64,000 bases of DNA. It comes from Aporrectodea caliginosa (taxonomy: Eukaryota; Annelida; Clitellata; Crassiclitellata; Lumbricidae). The stretch spans positions 4,456,930-4,520,929 of the forward strand of contig JACEVL010001161.1 of NCBI GenBank assembly GCA_020284085.1. Reading direction: 5' to 3'. Made by a program: the position numbers and the translations under genes. Below the pieces are notes generated by a model, which saw only the letters and a program-made list of their open reading frames with translations, was not told the DNA's origin and searched no databases. Shown one piece after another: positions 11,719 to 24,100 of this stretch; position 1 is the first letter of the stretch, and every line of letters starts with the position of its first letter.

Positions 11719-12549
11719 TGCACACATATAAACAGCCATGTAAGTGGCCAGAGACAGACAGACCTTCAGGCAGACATGGATGCAACGCTCTAGTATTTCA
11801 GAGGTATACAGTGAGACTTGAATACCGCGTAGCCTATACAGCGATAGGAAAACGTGTAAAACTGATTCGAAGAAGAGTAACAGTCGCAGCTCATTTTAAC
11901 AACATAACTTGGACGGTTTAACGGCCAACGACGCAGAAAAGTCGGCCGAAATGTTGACATACAATGGTCGTCCAAAAGCTAATTTCTCGACTAATTGAGT
12001 ACTCTTTCAACGCTTATGGATCAGCCAGTGGATGGAATGGTTAGTTAGCAACTTCTATGGCGCCAGGGTATAACGCATAAGGTATGAACCGATGACGCGT
12101 CACTGCGTCAGTATGAAACCGAAGTCACTATATTATAAAGCCATTATAATTATTATAGCCAAAAGTCAGTACAAAGAAACAGGCAGTCTCTGGTGAATAA
12201 GTCGTATTACTATCAGTAAGAAGGGGCAGATTACTTCTTCAGTCGGGGCAAATGCTTCATTGGTTTTGGGAATAGACGAATCTGATACGTCCCGAAGGAA
12301 ACCGGCAAACACGGAATCACGGGCAATAAACAGACACGCAAGCAGGCAATTAGTGAGACAAGCAGACGAAATCCGAGCGATGGAATTGATTGGGAAGAGA
12401 AACTTAGTGGGGGCCGATTGGAGGTCGATAAATGGGCGTTGTCTGTGTCGCCATCTGAATCCCGATCGGTTCCTCGATGTCCAGCTGCAGCAGCCGACCA
12501 CATGCAGCAGAAGAGTGATCACTACTTAATAAGAAGAGAGAAGACAATC

Positions 12550-12690
12550 AATAGACCGCGCGGCGGCGGCGCGTCGTCACAGTCGGCTGAAGGTCACCCC
12601 AGTGGACGCCCGCCGCCGCCGCCGTCGAAGCCCCAGTCGGTCCACCGCAGCGCCGACCGCCGCCGCCGCCCGGTCTCCGTCGACTGGGCC
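12550..12690. repeat. GCC/GGC-rich low-complexity patch
   Basis: CG-rich triplet runs (GCGGCGGCGGCG, GCCGCCGCCGCC) in otherwise AT-rich DNA. The overlapping open frames on both strands are explained by this composition. Promoter function is possible but no adjacent gene was found. Confidence 0.6.
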
Positions 12691-13559
12691 CTGGGGCTGT
12701 GATAATCATCTGTCCTGGTGGAGTGCCGCACGAAGTAACACCATCTCCATGACGCCAGTGCAGAAGACTTAAACGCAACATCACATCTCAGTCTCCATCG
12801 ATATCGAGACTCCGACAGTCTACGTGGCATTGTGCATGCGTGTTTTCTTCAGATTTGTCTCATTGTTTGTCTGTCTGCCTGGGACCGCAGGGTATTCAAC
12901 CAAAGCGTCTAAAGTGTCTGTTTGTTTGTATCTATCTCAGCCTGTGTGAATCTGTCCGTCTGGCAGAGACGCGTCCGAGACAGGAACCCGCTGGCGAATA
13001 GCACAACAGATTGATCCGATCTACTCAAAAGTGCGCTGCTGAGTTTGAATCTATTATTAGGCCTATAAGGCCTAATTAAGCTATCAGTAGGTCTATAAGG
13101 CATAAGCTAACCCGTCTACCCCTCTAGACCAACTTAGACTCTCGCGGGCAGATGTGACCGAAAGGGCGGGGTTTCAAAACTCGAGTTATGGCCTAGTGTG
13201 TTGGTCGTTTGACGGCCATTCCGCAATTAGTCTACATGTACCAACGCCATCCTGATAAAATTCCTTCTTTTTTGGGTATGTACAGTTGTGGCAATAGATT
13301 TCGAGAATTCATACATAACTTACATTGAAATATTGTCAAATGTTAATCAAGGCACAGCAATTAAGTTGCAACAGCAAGTTACTGTAGTAGATCTTTAGCT
13401 CGCATGGCTTGCCTTGTTGGGATAAGATATTGCGAAGCTGCAACTCTAATTAGATTTACTAAACCCTCTTTTTCCACTTCAGAAATTGGTCGTAGCCTAT
13501 TAACTGAATCAAGTAGGCCTTGTTTGACACTGCAGTTGTTAACTCGCTTTTAACATAAC

Positions 13560-13694
13560 TTCAAAAGATCTAATCGATTGGAATTAGCTAAAAAAAATTG
13601 CTAATTAATTCGAATTAGGATCAGGCGACAGCTAATCAATTAGAATTAGCTGCTTATCTAATCGATTAGAATCTAATTGAGTATACCCAACTCT
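13560..13694. mobile_element. Probable hAT-like terminal region, one end only
   Basis: Repeated TAATCGATTAGAATTAGCT-like motifs run into a terminus whose reverse complement begins AGCAGAGTTGGGTATACTC, the style of hAT TIRs. I could not find the opposite end, so this may be truncated. Confidence 0.35.
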
Positions 13695-13719
13695 GCTAGG
13701 TATATATTTGTGTTTGTGC

Positions 13720-14885
13720 TTCCGCGCGCTCGTGTCTGCAAATACTTTTATTAATTAAGTGCCAGCTCACTGATCACCGCTGCGCATAGGACGTTGGCAT
13801 GCTCTTGAAAGTGGTTTAATTAAGAACCAGGTATAGTGCAGTGCTTTGCTGCGTGTAGTGGTGGAGACTGAGGAGTGACCATCAAATGATCGACACACCA
13901 CGCCATCTGCCGACCACACTCCTGGGTAGTAGAGAAGTCAGAAACGGCGCAATTTGTGAGGTTTAAATGAAGTCATGTTATTGGATTGTGAAAGTCATCC
14001 AAACACTTCAACCAACAGATCCTTCAGCCTCATATCCACGCTTCCCTGCATCATGCATGGCTATGATTTACCTATACTTAGGGCTGCAAACTCTGGAGAA
14101 TCAAATTCCAAGAGAACTTGCAGTCATCGCTATCCTAGACAAACCCTTGAAATCCAGCTGTGGATCTTGGAGCACAGTGCTCCCCAGACTCCTAGTTACG
14201 ATTTCATTTCGACACAATACGATACTGGTCACCACGCCCGCGACCTTGAACATCCCTTTTCATCAAGGTCGTCTCTGATTGGCTTCCTTCGAGATGATGG
14301 GAGCAATGATTAACAGAAATCTGATGCCAACTGTCCTACTATCAAACACCAAGATCCCTCCACTAAGTGGAAGGATCCTGATCAAACACTGTTCAAATGT
14401 AATCTGCAAAAAACTACGTGCATTGCCACTGAACAAAACATAATGTACGAAGAACGTTGTACACGCACTTGTTGTGGCCAAGGTGGCTGCATCTCATGTC
14501 TGATCACGCGCAGATTTTGCGGGGTAGGCCTAATTTTCGCTCGTTCGGTCGTCCAATGCGACCTTGGAGTTATTTGTCTTTCGCCGCTGTTTCTGAGTAA
14601 TTTGGACGGTGTTCGGACGTTGTTATTGACGTTTCGCGGATAACCATGGACTCTTCCAATCAAGGGGTTTCAGGTTTCAGAATGTCCACTCCATTTGGAG
14701 TGACTTCGCGAGTACGTGGATTGATGTCCATGATTCCACTGCGGTGACGCTCTACAATTTTCGTTTGCGAGGAATGCCTAACAAAGAGATGCTCGGACGT
14801 TTCGTCTTCTACCATCGGTGAATAACTGCTTGGTGTTGGGCTCGTGTGTTGTGACCCTCTTCATCTGTCGTTATTCCCTTTTTCG
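13720..14885. other. No recognisable gene
   Basis: Overlapping open frames at 13967-14313 (+) and 14382-14663 (-) do not resemble any family I know. A TE fragment is possible. Confidence 0.35.
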
Positions 14886-15171
14886 ATGTTGCATACAGTG
14901 GCGTAGCCAGACCTCTTTTCAAGAGGAGGCACAAGAGGAGGCAAAATGTACCCATGGAGCAAACAAGAGGAGGCAAAATTTATCCATGGAGCAATAGACG
15001 AAAAACGTGACGTAAAATTACAATGCTCAGTAATTTTAAAGACACCAGTTAAAAGAAGATTTTGTACAAATTAGTTTTACACTGTGGCAATATATTATTT
15101 ATGAGCTCTATGAGAATGAAGTAAAATTACGACAGTAATTTAAAAACACCAGTTGATAAAGGAACCATAAT

Positions 15172-15323
15172 CAGGGGCTTCTATCCCTATACACGGTGGG
15201 CTCAAGTTGAGCCCAGTGAAAAACAGGGGGGAGTGTTTCTTTTACAAGTTACAGATCTCTTCACTCACAGTAGGGGGGAAGGAGAGGGATTGAGCCCGGT
15301 TGTTTAGGGGGGATAGAAGCCCC
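15172..15323. mobile_element. Short hAT-like MITE, deletion derivative
   Basis: The ends are inverted repeats sharing GGGGCTTCTATCCC, then GGGCTCAA further in. Both ends and the interior stretch (ACAAGTTACAGA...TCTTCACT) match, in reverse orientation, the 894-bp element at 55156-56049. This 152-bp copy looks like an internally deleted form. No target duplication is visible here. Confidence 0.75.
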
Positions 15324-15417
15324 TTACAAAGTTACCATAATTACTATTTACTAATCCTAACGGTATAACGGTTAAACCCTAGTTTACGTTGCTAAATTAT
15401 TTTACATTGTTGCTTTA

Positions 15418-15545
15418 AAATGGAAGCTGCAGGGATTGATGAGAATGATTTCTTGCCTAAATGGAAGTTTGATTAAATAGAAGCTGGATGATGGAAATAA
15501 TTGTTTCCGTAAGTATATAAAGTTGGATTGATGAAACTAGGTCTT
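15418..15545. repeat. Minisatellite, about 37-bp unit
   Basis: About three degenerate copies built on GAAGCTGGATTGATGAAA and ATAATTNTTTCCCTAAATA. The same unit occurs at 28520-28760 and, in reverse, at 55310-55410. Confidence 0.65.
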
Positions 15546-16562
15546 TTCTTCAAGAGAAGCTTCGTTACTAATTATAACTAATAACCATAGGCGTTATTAC
15601 TAATAACCTGTCGTTACCTGTGTATTTCTTCGCTGGCTTTTGGCTGGCAAAAGATAGCACAATCTGTCGAAGTTTCTTATTTGGCGGCCCCGCAGACATA
15701 ATAATGACTATTGACGAATTGACGAATGAGTCGGAATGACGATAATACACAATAATTCGATTAGTACAATTTACTTGAAAAATACTGAAGTTAGGCGTTT
15801 GTTACCGGAAACGAAAACTGTGTCTGTGTGTCAGGAAATAGTATACGCCGTACGGTACAACATTCGCTTGAACAGTGCAGTAAGTAAGTAAATTGCATGC
15901 AGATTTGTATGGCGATGGAGTTCGGGCAAGAGGAGGCAAATACGGGAAAATCCAAGAGGAGGCAACTGCCTCCTCCTGCCTTCATGTGGCTACGCCTATG
16001 TTGCATAGTGCCAGGAATTCCAAATATCATGTCTACAATCAGCGCTGGATTGGAATACTTTTGTTGGGTTCCGAGTGCTTGAGGGAGCTCGTCTTTGGTG
16101 ACTCTTCTAAATATCAAAGCACTGCAGGTCTCACTTGTTGATAACTTCTCGCTCTTAACGACTTCAACATCATTTAGTTTCGCGCAGGCATCGTTGTTGT
16201 GAAATACTTAAAAGGTGCTTCAACTTGCGAAACAATAAACTCAATCAAGTTTTTGGAATTTACAACTAAAACTTTGAAAGCATGCCATGGATAGGCCTAT
16301 GTAATTTAAGACTCGAAATATACAAGGTTAATTCCAAAAATATATTTTCTCACTAAACTGTAATCATATAGATGCAATTGCTTTATCCAATATCCTATAA
16401 ACAGCATTATTTAGAATTGTATGTTCTTGTCATTTGGACAACTTACACCTACTCCACCAGTTTAAGAGAATTCAGCAAATATGCATCAAGTTTAATATTA
16501 ACCCAAATAATAACTGGGAATTACTAGTGACTTTCACTTCAGCTTCCACTGAATCAGTTTCT

Positions 16563-16735
16563 TATGGGTTGTCCATAAAGAATGTCCGGAAAAATTACCT
16601 AATTTTAACCCCTCCCTCCCTTGTCCGCATACTGCATTACCCTGACCCGGTCCTCTTTGCGGACGTTTGCATCCAACGGAGCACTAAGACTTAGACTAGG
16701 CTACCCTACTGATCATGCAGGATAAAAGTGATATA
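16563..16735 (+). repeat. Dispersed repeat, copy 1
   Basis: It begins TTATGGGTTGTCCATAAAG and continues through CATTACCCTGACCCGGTCC to a TGCAGGATAAAA stretch. The order and wording match 18328-18500. A weaker third piece lies at about 16850-16930. Unclassified. Confidence 0.7.
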
Positions 16736-17125
16736 CGGCCAGGTAATAATTAATGCTTTACAGACGTCTGCTTGCTGACTGACGTTGATGCTTGAGGCAC
16801 AGGTTGTGGCGATATGCATGACCATATTTAGATGCGTACATCTGCATTGGGCATAACCTCCCTCCATTTTGTCCACATCTGGGTGACCCCTCCCTTCTTC
16901 TCTGCAGACGTCCTTTTGGTCAACCTCTTAAGTGATTAGTTTTTTTCAGTCAATGTACATGTAGTGTAGCTGCATTTTAATTAAGAATTGACAACAGGTA
17001 AAAAAATTAAGTAACTTCAAAATTTTTCTTTTCTGTTGATCCCTTGTCTCCGAAATATTCCAACCACCCCACATCAAATCTGTCAGTCCTTGACATGTGC
17101 TTTTTAGAGAGTACTGAAACATGCT

Positions 17126-17182
17126 GTATATATATATATATATATAATATATATATATATACATATATATATTATATATATG
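17126..17182. repeat. (TA)n microsatellite
   Basis: Near-pure TA run with a few extra A/T or C interruptions. Confidence 0.9.
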
Positions 17183-18069
17183 TAAATATTGTGGTACTGC
17201 AAGTGCTGCTTGTTTTTAATAGAAAATATGACAAAATTAGGTTAGCCATTGTCAGAAAGTCGAATTAGTTCTCATCTTCTCGATTTCTAACTTTTAAGAG
17301 TTTACTCTTGTATCTTTAAAGAGTTGTAAAATCATAGGACACATAGAAGAAGGGTAATTTCTGTCTACCAGGTTATGTTCCCCAGGAGACAGTTCTAAGG
17401 CAACAACTGATTCTAGGAGACTCCCGGTGAAAACAGCAGCACTGCAAGACGTTTATACATACATAGTTATATCTAAGAGAACACTTACATGTCTTAATAT
17501 CAGCTCACAAGTGTCTCCACAAAAGAAATTATGTGATGCCAATAAATTCATCCCAATTACGCAGACAACACATACAACTTTACACAAGATTAGGATAGAA
17601 GACTAGTAAAAATTCCCAGAACCACATTACTGTGAGGAAGAATTTTACAGTAGCTGGTAAAGGTTCAAATTATAAGCAGTAGGTCAGAGCATGAAATACT
17701 GAATTCTTCACTCTGAGATGTGCTAAAAACATCTTGACAAGACACTCGGTTCTGATGTTTGTTTCATTCAACAATAAATCTGATTAGGCAGTTCAATGGA
17801 GCTCAAACTAGACTTTCCCTAGTGTAAATGGAATCAATAAATTTCTTACACTGCTCATTCATGCTTACTCCTACAAATGATTCCAACTCACTAATTCTGG
17901 TCTGAATTAAGATTTTTACGGATATAGTCACTGCTTCAAAATCTCCTACAGAGGTCAAAGTTGAAGTCATCAGATTACAGATTCAACAGAGACCGACTTG
18001 CCAAGAAGTACCACAAATCGTCCAGCAGCATAACTGAAAGCTTTACACTCGTCTAATGAATAGTTTTGC

Positions 18070-18180
18070 CTATTTTCTCTTGCGATCGTCCTTTGCTTTG
18101 TCAAGCTCTGCAATCTCAGCATGAAGTTCACGAAGAGTCAGATCAGGAACATAACGAAATTCCTCTTCAGCCAGATCAAC
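18070..18180 (-). CDS. MRPL48: MRPL48 exon 6 (last)
   Basis: Acceptor ATCTTGCAG precedes VDLAEEEFRYVPDL; the exon ends in a Lys/Arg/Asp-rich tail and a TAG stop at 18070-18072. Phase 0 entry. Confidence 0.88.
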   Translation of the reverse strand, partial: VDLAEEEFRYVPDLTLRELHAEIAELDKAKDDRKRK

Positions 18181-21100
18181 CTGCAAGATACCAGAACACA
18201 CACATGGTTTCCAGTATGTTATTTTGGCCATTGACTATGAGACTAGCAGAGCTCTTCTGTTCTTTTCTGGTACTCTTTGGTAAAACAATGAATATCAAAA
18301 TCACACTTCGGCTTTCACTAAATCGGTTCTTATGGGTCGTCCATAAAGAACGTCTATAAAAAAATGACCGACATTTGACCCATCCTTTTTTGCATAATTA
18401 TGGCATTACCCTGCCCGGTTCTCTCCATGGATGTCTGCCCTCCAGCAGAGTACTAACGCCTTGATTCGGCTGCCTTGCTGATCTAGCAGGGTTAACCATA
18501 CTTAGAAGCTGAGCAACACAGCGGAAAGAATGCATGAAGGCAGAGTAAGTGTGAATTAGACTACAACAAAGCAAAAAAACAGGACAGACAGCAGACATAT
18601 TGTCAAAAAAAGTCAAGATCATGAAAAATAATGTTAAATATCGGTAATCAAAATAAGTACACAGAACCTTAGAAAGGAGAACAAAATAAAATAACCTACC
18701 TAAATAAAGCAGAAGGCACAAAGGAGTTAAAGAAGAAATCGAAGAAGAAAGGAAGGAAAGAAAAGTAAAAAAGACATAAAAGCACAGATCATAAATACAA
18801 TAATTACAAAGGCAAATTAAATATATCCATGAGCACTCTATATGCGAATATTTCTGATTGTAGTCATCGAATTATCATAAAAGCATCGGTATAATCAATC
18901 AACAACCAAAGACACCAGTCATAAAACAATGCCCTACCTCCTTGACGATCAGTTGTATTCCCGCCGGCATGTTCAGTCGAAGGACTTCAAAGAACAATGG
19001 GGCGACTATTGACGTCAGGTCATCAATCTAAGAGCACAAATGCCAATCCATCAGAAACACAATAAAGCCTCGTGCACTGGCCAAATGCTGGACATTCTCC
19101 AACCAGTAATCAACTCAATTGATACAATCAATCCATCAAAGTGATCAGTCCAACCAGCCGTTCATAAAATCTGCCTGCACTCAGCAACCCTGCGACTGTC
19201 TACATCCAATGCACTCAGACCAATCAATTTCCCAAACCAATCAAAGTGTATCTGTATACTCGACTGACCTAATAATCTATAACAACGCATGTTTACACAA
19301 TAACATCTATCAACAGCTGTTCCAACTAAAGCCTGGATAAATGTGAGCTAACTGATTGTCAGCATTATTCGGTGTCATGAAATTTATCCAATACAAGAAG
19401 AACTATGATACGGATTCAAACAAGGCTTCAAAGGACTATGATTGTTTTCTACAGTTCCACTTGAAGTGAGCATCGATTAATGTCTTCTTCATTATGAGAA
19501 AAGGTGCTAAAGAAGTCATTGTAGATCATAATAGATAGTCACCATTTAAAAGTATTTTATAAGTCAATGACTGCGATTGCCAACTGTACTTTTGACTTTT
19601 GCTAATTTTCATCAGTCACTTCGTTAAGATTTATGTCTTCTGTCATTTGTGTTCTTGTGAATTGTTTCAATTGCATAATTGTACACTGTAACCGGTTGCG
19701 GTGTGTCAACCGGATTGTCTGAATAAACGAAAATATTATTAGATGCTAGATGGGACGTGGTGGTGTAGCGGTATGTTCCGTGTCTGGAGGGTTGCAGGTT
19801 CGAATTTACCTCAAGCCACTGTGTAGGGAAACTAGACAAGTTGCTCACCCGCAATTGTCCGTGAGGAAGGCAAGGGGAAACCAACTCACTCATCTCATCC
19901 CCGGGTGGCATAAAAGCCAATGGACCTGCCTTCGGGCAAAGAACTCATCATCATCATCATCAGTCACTTCAAAGAACATCACTCAGCAGATGCTAGAACA
20001 GTGCTGTTCAAAATTATGCACTGGAGCCCTAACCAGCGTTTGCTGTGAACCATTGATCCTCTTATAGTCTATGTTGCTTGGTGATACATACTGGGTATTA
20101 CAGGGTTCACGGCACAACAGCTACTTGCAATGTACAATACCCAACATAAATTGACTTCATTATGAATTAATTTTGCAAGGTCAAATCAGGTTTTTAACTG
20201 GCATTTTTATTCAGTAGCAAAATGTGTATTCTTGCAGTTATGCTACAGCAGCTATAGTTAGTTCAGTTAGTTTCTTACAAGCAATGTATGGACACATCAG
20301 ACACCAATGTCCCTCTGTCATTCATACACAAAAATAGTAGCATAACACTTTTAGCCACACCGACCTACAGGCAGACAATAATGTGACTCTTTTGAGTAAA
20401 TTGACAAAACTGTCTGCCAGCTGGCTATAATCAATGTCCCATGGAAAAGACAGCTTGGGCCTGTAACAATTCTGGCTAAATTTATTTGTGTTGTAGGCAT
20501 TCATTCCAATGAAAATCATAGATTAACAACAACTAGATACTAAAATGCAAGACAGTTAGGACTAAAGACAGAGTAAACTTTTTGCCTAAATCGAATTTGA
20601 ATACAAATGCAGCCAATTAGAATTAAGGCTACAAGGTTAAGTTTCTTCCACTTTAAATGTGTCAGTAAGGTTTTAAAATAGAATAAATTTTACAATAGTA
20701 CATGTGACAAGTATATAGTTTTGGCCTGTAACCAAAAGCACAGCACATTTTGTCTTCAGCATTTTGCAGTGAAATCATGTTTTATGATAAAAATCTTGAC
20801 TTTATTGAAAGCTGGCTTTGACTGACAATAAAGCAATGAAACCTGAACAGTTCTTTCGTAGAGGGCGAGATCGTATTCGTGCTGTAACTGTGAACTCTGT
20901 GGTTTAAAACTTTGAATTTTGCTTGTTCTCGCTGGCACTGGAAAACTGCAATGGAGAAATAGTTCAGCATTAGACCATCATAACATTACAACATCAACAA
21001 GTCACTAGATCTAGGCCAAGTCTTAAAAGGCATTACTACAATAATTTTGTCATCATTCACAACAATGTCTGAAGGTCACAAGGTCTAGGCCTAAGCTTAG

Positions 21101-24100
21101 AAGGTATTAGCCAGGAATAAAGTATGTCTAACTTGTCATTACGCATGACTGTAGCGATTTCACTCCATTCAAATAACTGCTATTTAAACAGCTTATTCTA
21201 AAATTAGAATACGTAAATTTAATGGAACCACTAAAAATAGTACTTTTGCTGCTCTGCACTACAGCCATAACATGTAAATACTTATATAGAGAGGAACAGA
21301 CACAGACTATTGTTCAAAAAAAGACAATGATAATGGAGATGACAGCGATCATTACAGGAACTCTTGAGGAAACGGCAAATGAGAAAACAGAGCTGACTCG
21401 ATTTTGGAGAAGATATTAGGAAACCATCAAGTTAAAGGAACTGTATGTTGATAGTTTAAGTGGATGTACACTTTCTCATGCATTGGACCATCATCCTGGA
21501 ACTGTCCACCATTAATAATCTTACAAACTCTATCAAAAGACTAAAATCTCAATGAATATTACTCCTCTTGATGTAATTTATATTTCACTTTCTACTTTGA
21601 CTAAGGATAAGCATAACAGGACAATGACTCAAGCAACTGTGAGCAGATACAACCTAGCCCAATTCCTTAGTAGCTACTACAATAGTAGCAAACTGCATGA
21701 GCGATTGCTTCTAATGCGTGCAGGTCCAAGCAGTTCTCAAGGTATGATACTTAGTGTAGATGATTGCACACTGGATTACTGCTTGAAATGTCATAGTCAA
21801 TGGAAATACTAACATAACAACAAGCAGTATGTTACAGGATGAAGCTGTAAACTAAAAGCTCTGTCAAACTCAACAGCAACAAATATAATGAAAGAAAACT
21901 TCATGGTAAAGACCTTTGAAAGTTGGTAAGATCCCAGGTAGTATGACAAAAATTTGGCATCTGCCAAATGAGTAAAATACAACAGGAATACAGTTCAGTT
22001 TCATTTGCCAAAAGCCAGTTTATCAGTGCACTTGCTTTATGTACAAGGAAACCTCACAGTGAAATGAAAAATGTAAAAGTAACACAACTGTGTACACACC
22101 TCTATAGAAACTCCTGAGAATTTGTAGTCACAAATATGGATCATTTGGCTGAGACATAAACACAACAACACCTATTCTTCACATACAGTGTTCACAATAC
22201 TCACACAGTACTATCCAGTTCAAAAACTTTGGTCAAATGATGGACATATTTAGTGTACGACTCCAGAACGGCAAAGTCATATCCTCGCATTCGTATGTTA
22301 AGCGTTTCATAGGAAGGAAACTCTGGCTTCACATTCTGCCAAACAGACAGCAAATCATGTGTTCATCAGTCAACGATATAATCAACATGAACAATTCAAA
22401 CTCAACTACTCTTTCTCACTGATTCTCAAACATCGGAATGTCTAACTGCTCATCACCTGGGAACTGACTACCCATATCTCAGATTCACATTTAACTGCAT
22501 GCGTTTAATATTTTCTGTTTGCACATACTTATAACAGACCTTTGATATTAATAAGTCTGAGCAAATCATTCATAACTTTAGTCATCTGTTTACATTATTA
22601 TGTACCTGGTATACTCTAGATCAGTGCTTCCCAAACTTTTAAGTGTCACGGACCGTCAGGAACTCACTTCCAGTGTCGCGGACCGGCAGGAATTTTTCCA
22701 CTGCAGGAGGACCAGTGCCCAATTTATTAATTATTTTTATTTTTCTATCACCTAAAATAAATTCCTCAAATATGCATTAAAATTGATTTAAATGCATGTT
22801 TAGCCAATTCTATGACTATATTGCCCTTTAAAAACTAGCCTAATAAGTGTTTTTTGTTATGGCCTTTGAAATATAATAGCTATTTCTTGATTCTGAGACA
22901 ATTTGACCATTTTCTAGACTCACTTTGCGGACCGGCAACTGAGGGCTCACGGACCGGAACCGGTCCGCGGACCACCACTCTGGTAAGCACTGCTCTAGAT
23001 ACACACGGTAATAACTGCATATTCTATTCTTACATCCGTTCAAACTCACCAAATAAGGCGGCTCATAAAGTGAGTAGGTTCGGCAAATGCTCTGCCCTGA
23101 CTGCCAGCTAAAATCATCAATTCAAACAAAATTTTAAATTTTACATGAAACTGTTTGGCATACAATGTCCAACATTACAGATATGGTAATTTAAGCACTG
23201 TAAAATAATTGGAGATGATTAAAAGACCTTTGCAGGCATCAGCCAAGTAATCTGCATATATTTCTACTTTGATGGCTATAATATAGTGACCTGTGAAATG
23301 GAATGGCAATGAAAATATGATACATACAAAATGTTCTTGCAAGCCACAATGACAACAGTATGACAACCCAACAATAGCAAGCATGCCCCAGTGTACTAGG
23401 GGGTGCAGATGAGCGTTACCAAAGTGTAGTAGCTGTGTACTATTATAGTGACATCTTTTGACCTATCAAACGTATTACTGTCTATTTTTTAAACTTGGCC
23501 AAAGTAATATAATTAAGCAGAGAAATAAGTGGAAGATATTTTAGAATGGGAACCTAATCACTTAAATCAACTAATCGACATTTAATTCGGCTATATATAA
23601 ATGCTGAAGATGGTGAATGCTGTTTCGCAGAATAATAAACTCGTCAATTGCTTGACAAATTAGACTCAAATCAGGCAGTTTCAATGAATCTGACAATGAA
23701 AAACTGTCTTATGAATCAAGTGGTGAAAATAAAGTGGCTTTAATAAAGGAAATTCCAAGTTTGACACAAGTTCACAGATGGTATTCAGTTTATGTTGTCC
23801 GAATGGGAAAGTGGGTTGGAAATATCGGGTGACTTGGGCAAGATGGACGGGGTCAGCCCGAATCCCCGAAAACGCTGAAAATAGACAAAAGCCTGATTTC
23901 CTGAAAACAGTTTTCTAGAAAGCGGCCGAACTATTTAAAGTTAAATTGTAAACATGACAGACCTAGCGTGGCCTTGATGTATATCGATATACGCACTGGC
24001 TACAGAACCGTCCGGACGGTGCCGTTATTTCTTTTCTACGGAACCGTCCACAAATAATCTATGGGCGATTGCACATATCTATGGCGTGTACATCCGGTTG

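Larger units (their letters stand above)
14896..15997. mobile_element. TIR element with 10-bp flanking repeat, 1.1 kb
   Basis: The left end is CAGTGGCGTAGCCAG and the right end is the inverse GTGGCTACGCC. AAGAGGAGGCAAAA motifs recur just inside both ends in inverted orientation. The 10-bp direct repeat ATGTTGCATA flanks it at 14886-14895 and 15998-16007. It contains a small hAT-like MITE (15172-15323) and a minisatellite (15418-15545). No transposase frame was seen. Confidence 0.75.

Noticed and set aside
12166..12830. Several overlapping frames on both strands
   Set aside because: Frames open on both strands at once are explained by GCC/GGC-rich and CAG/CGG-rich composition.
19750..19810. 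Functional tRNA gene
   Set aside because: A and B boxes are present, but no acceptor stem closes the fold; the unit has a SINE body, tail and target duplication.
20322..20519. Possible extra MRPL48 exon on the minus strand
   Set aside because: Its acceptor-like site leads to frames with stops or unrelated sequence, and the reading phase between exons 4 and 5 is already consistent without it.
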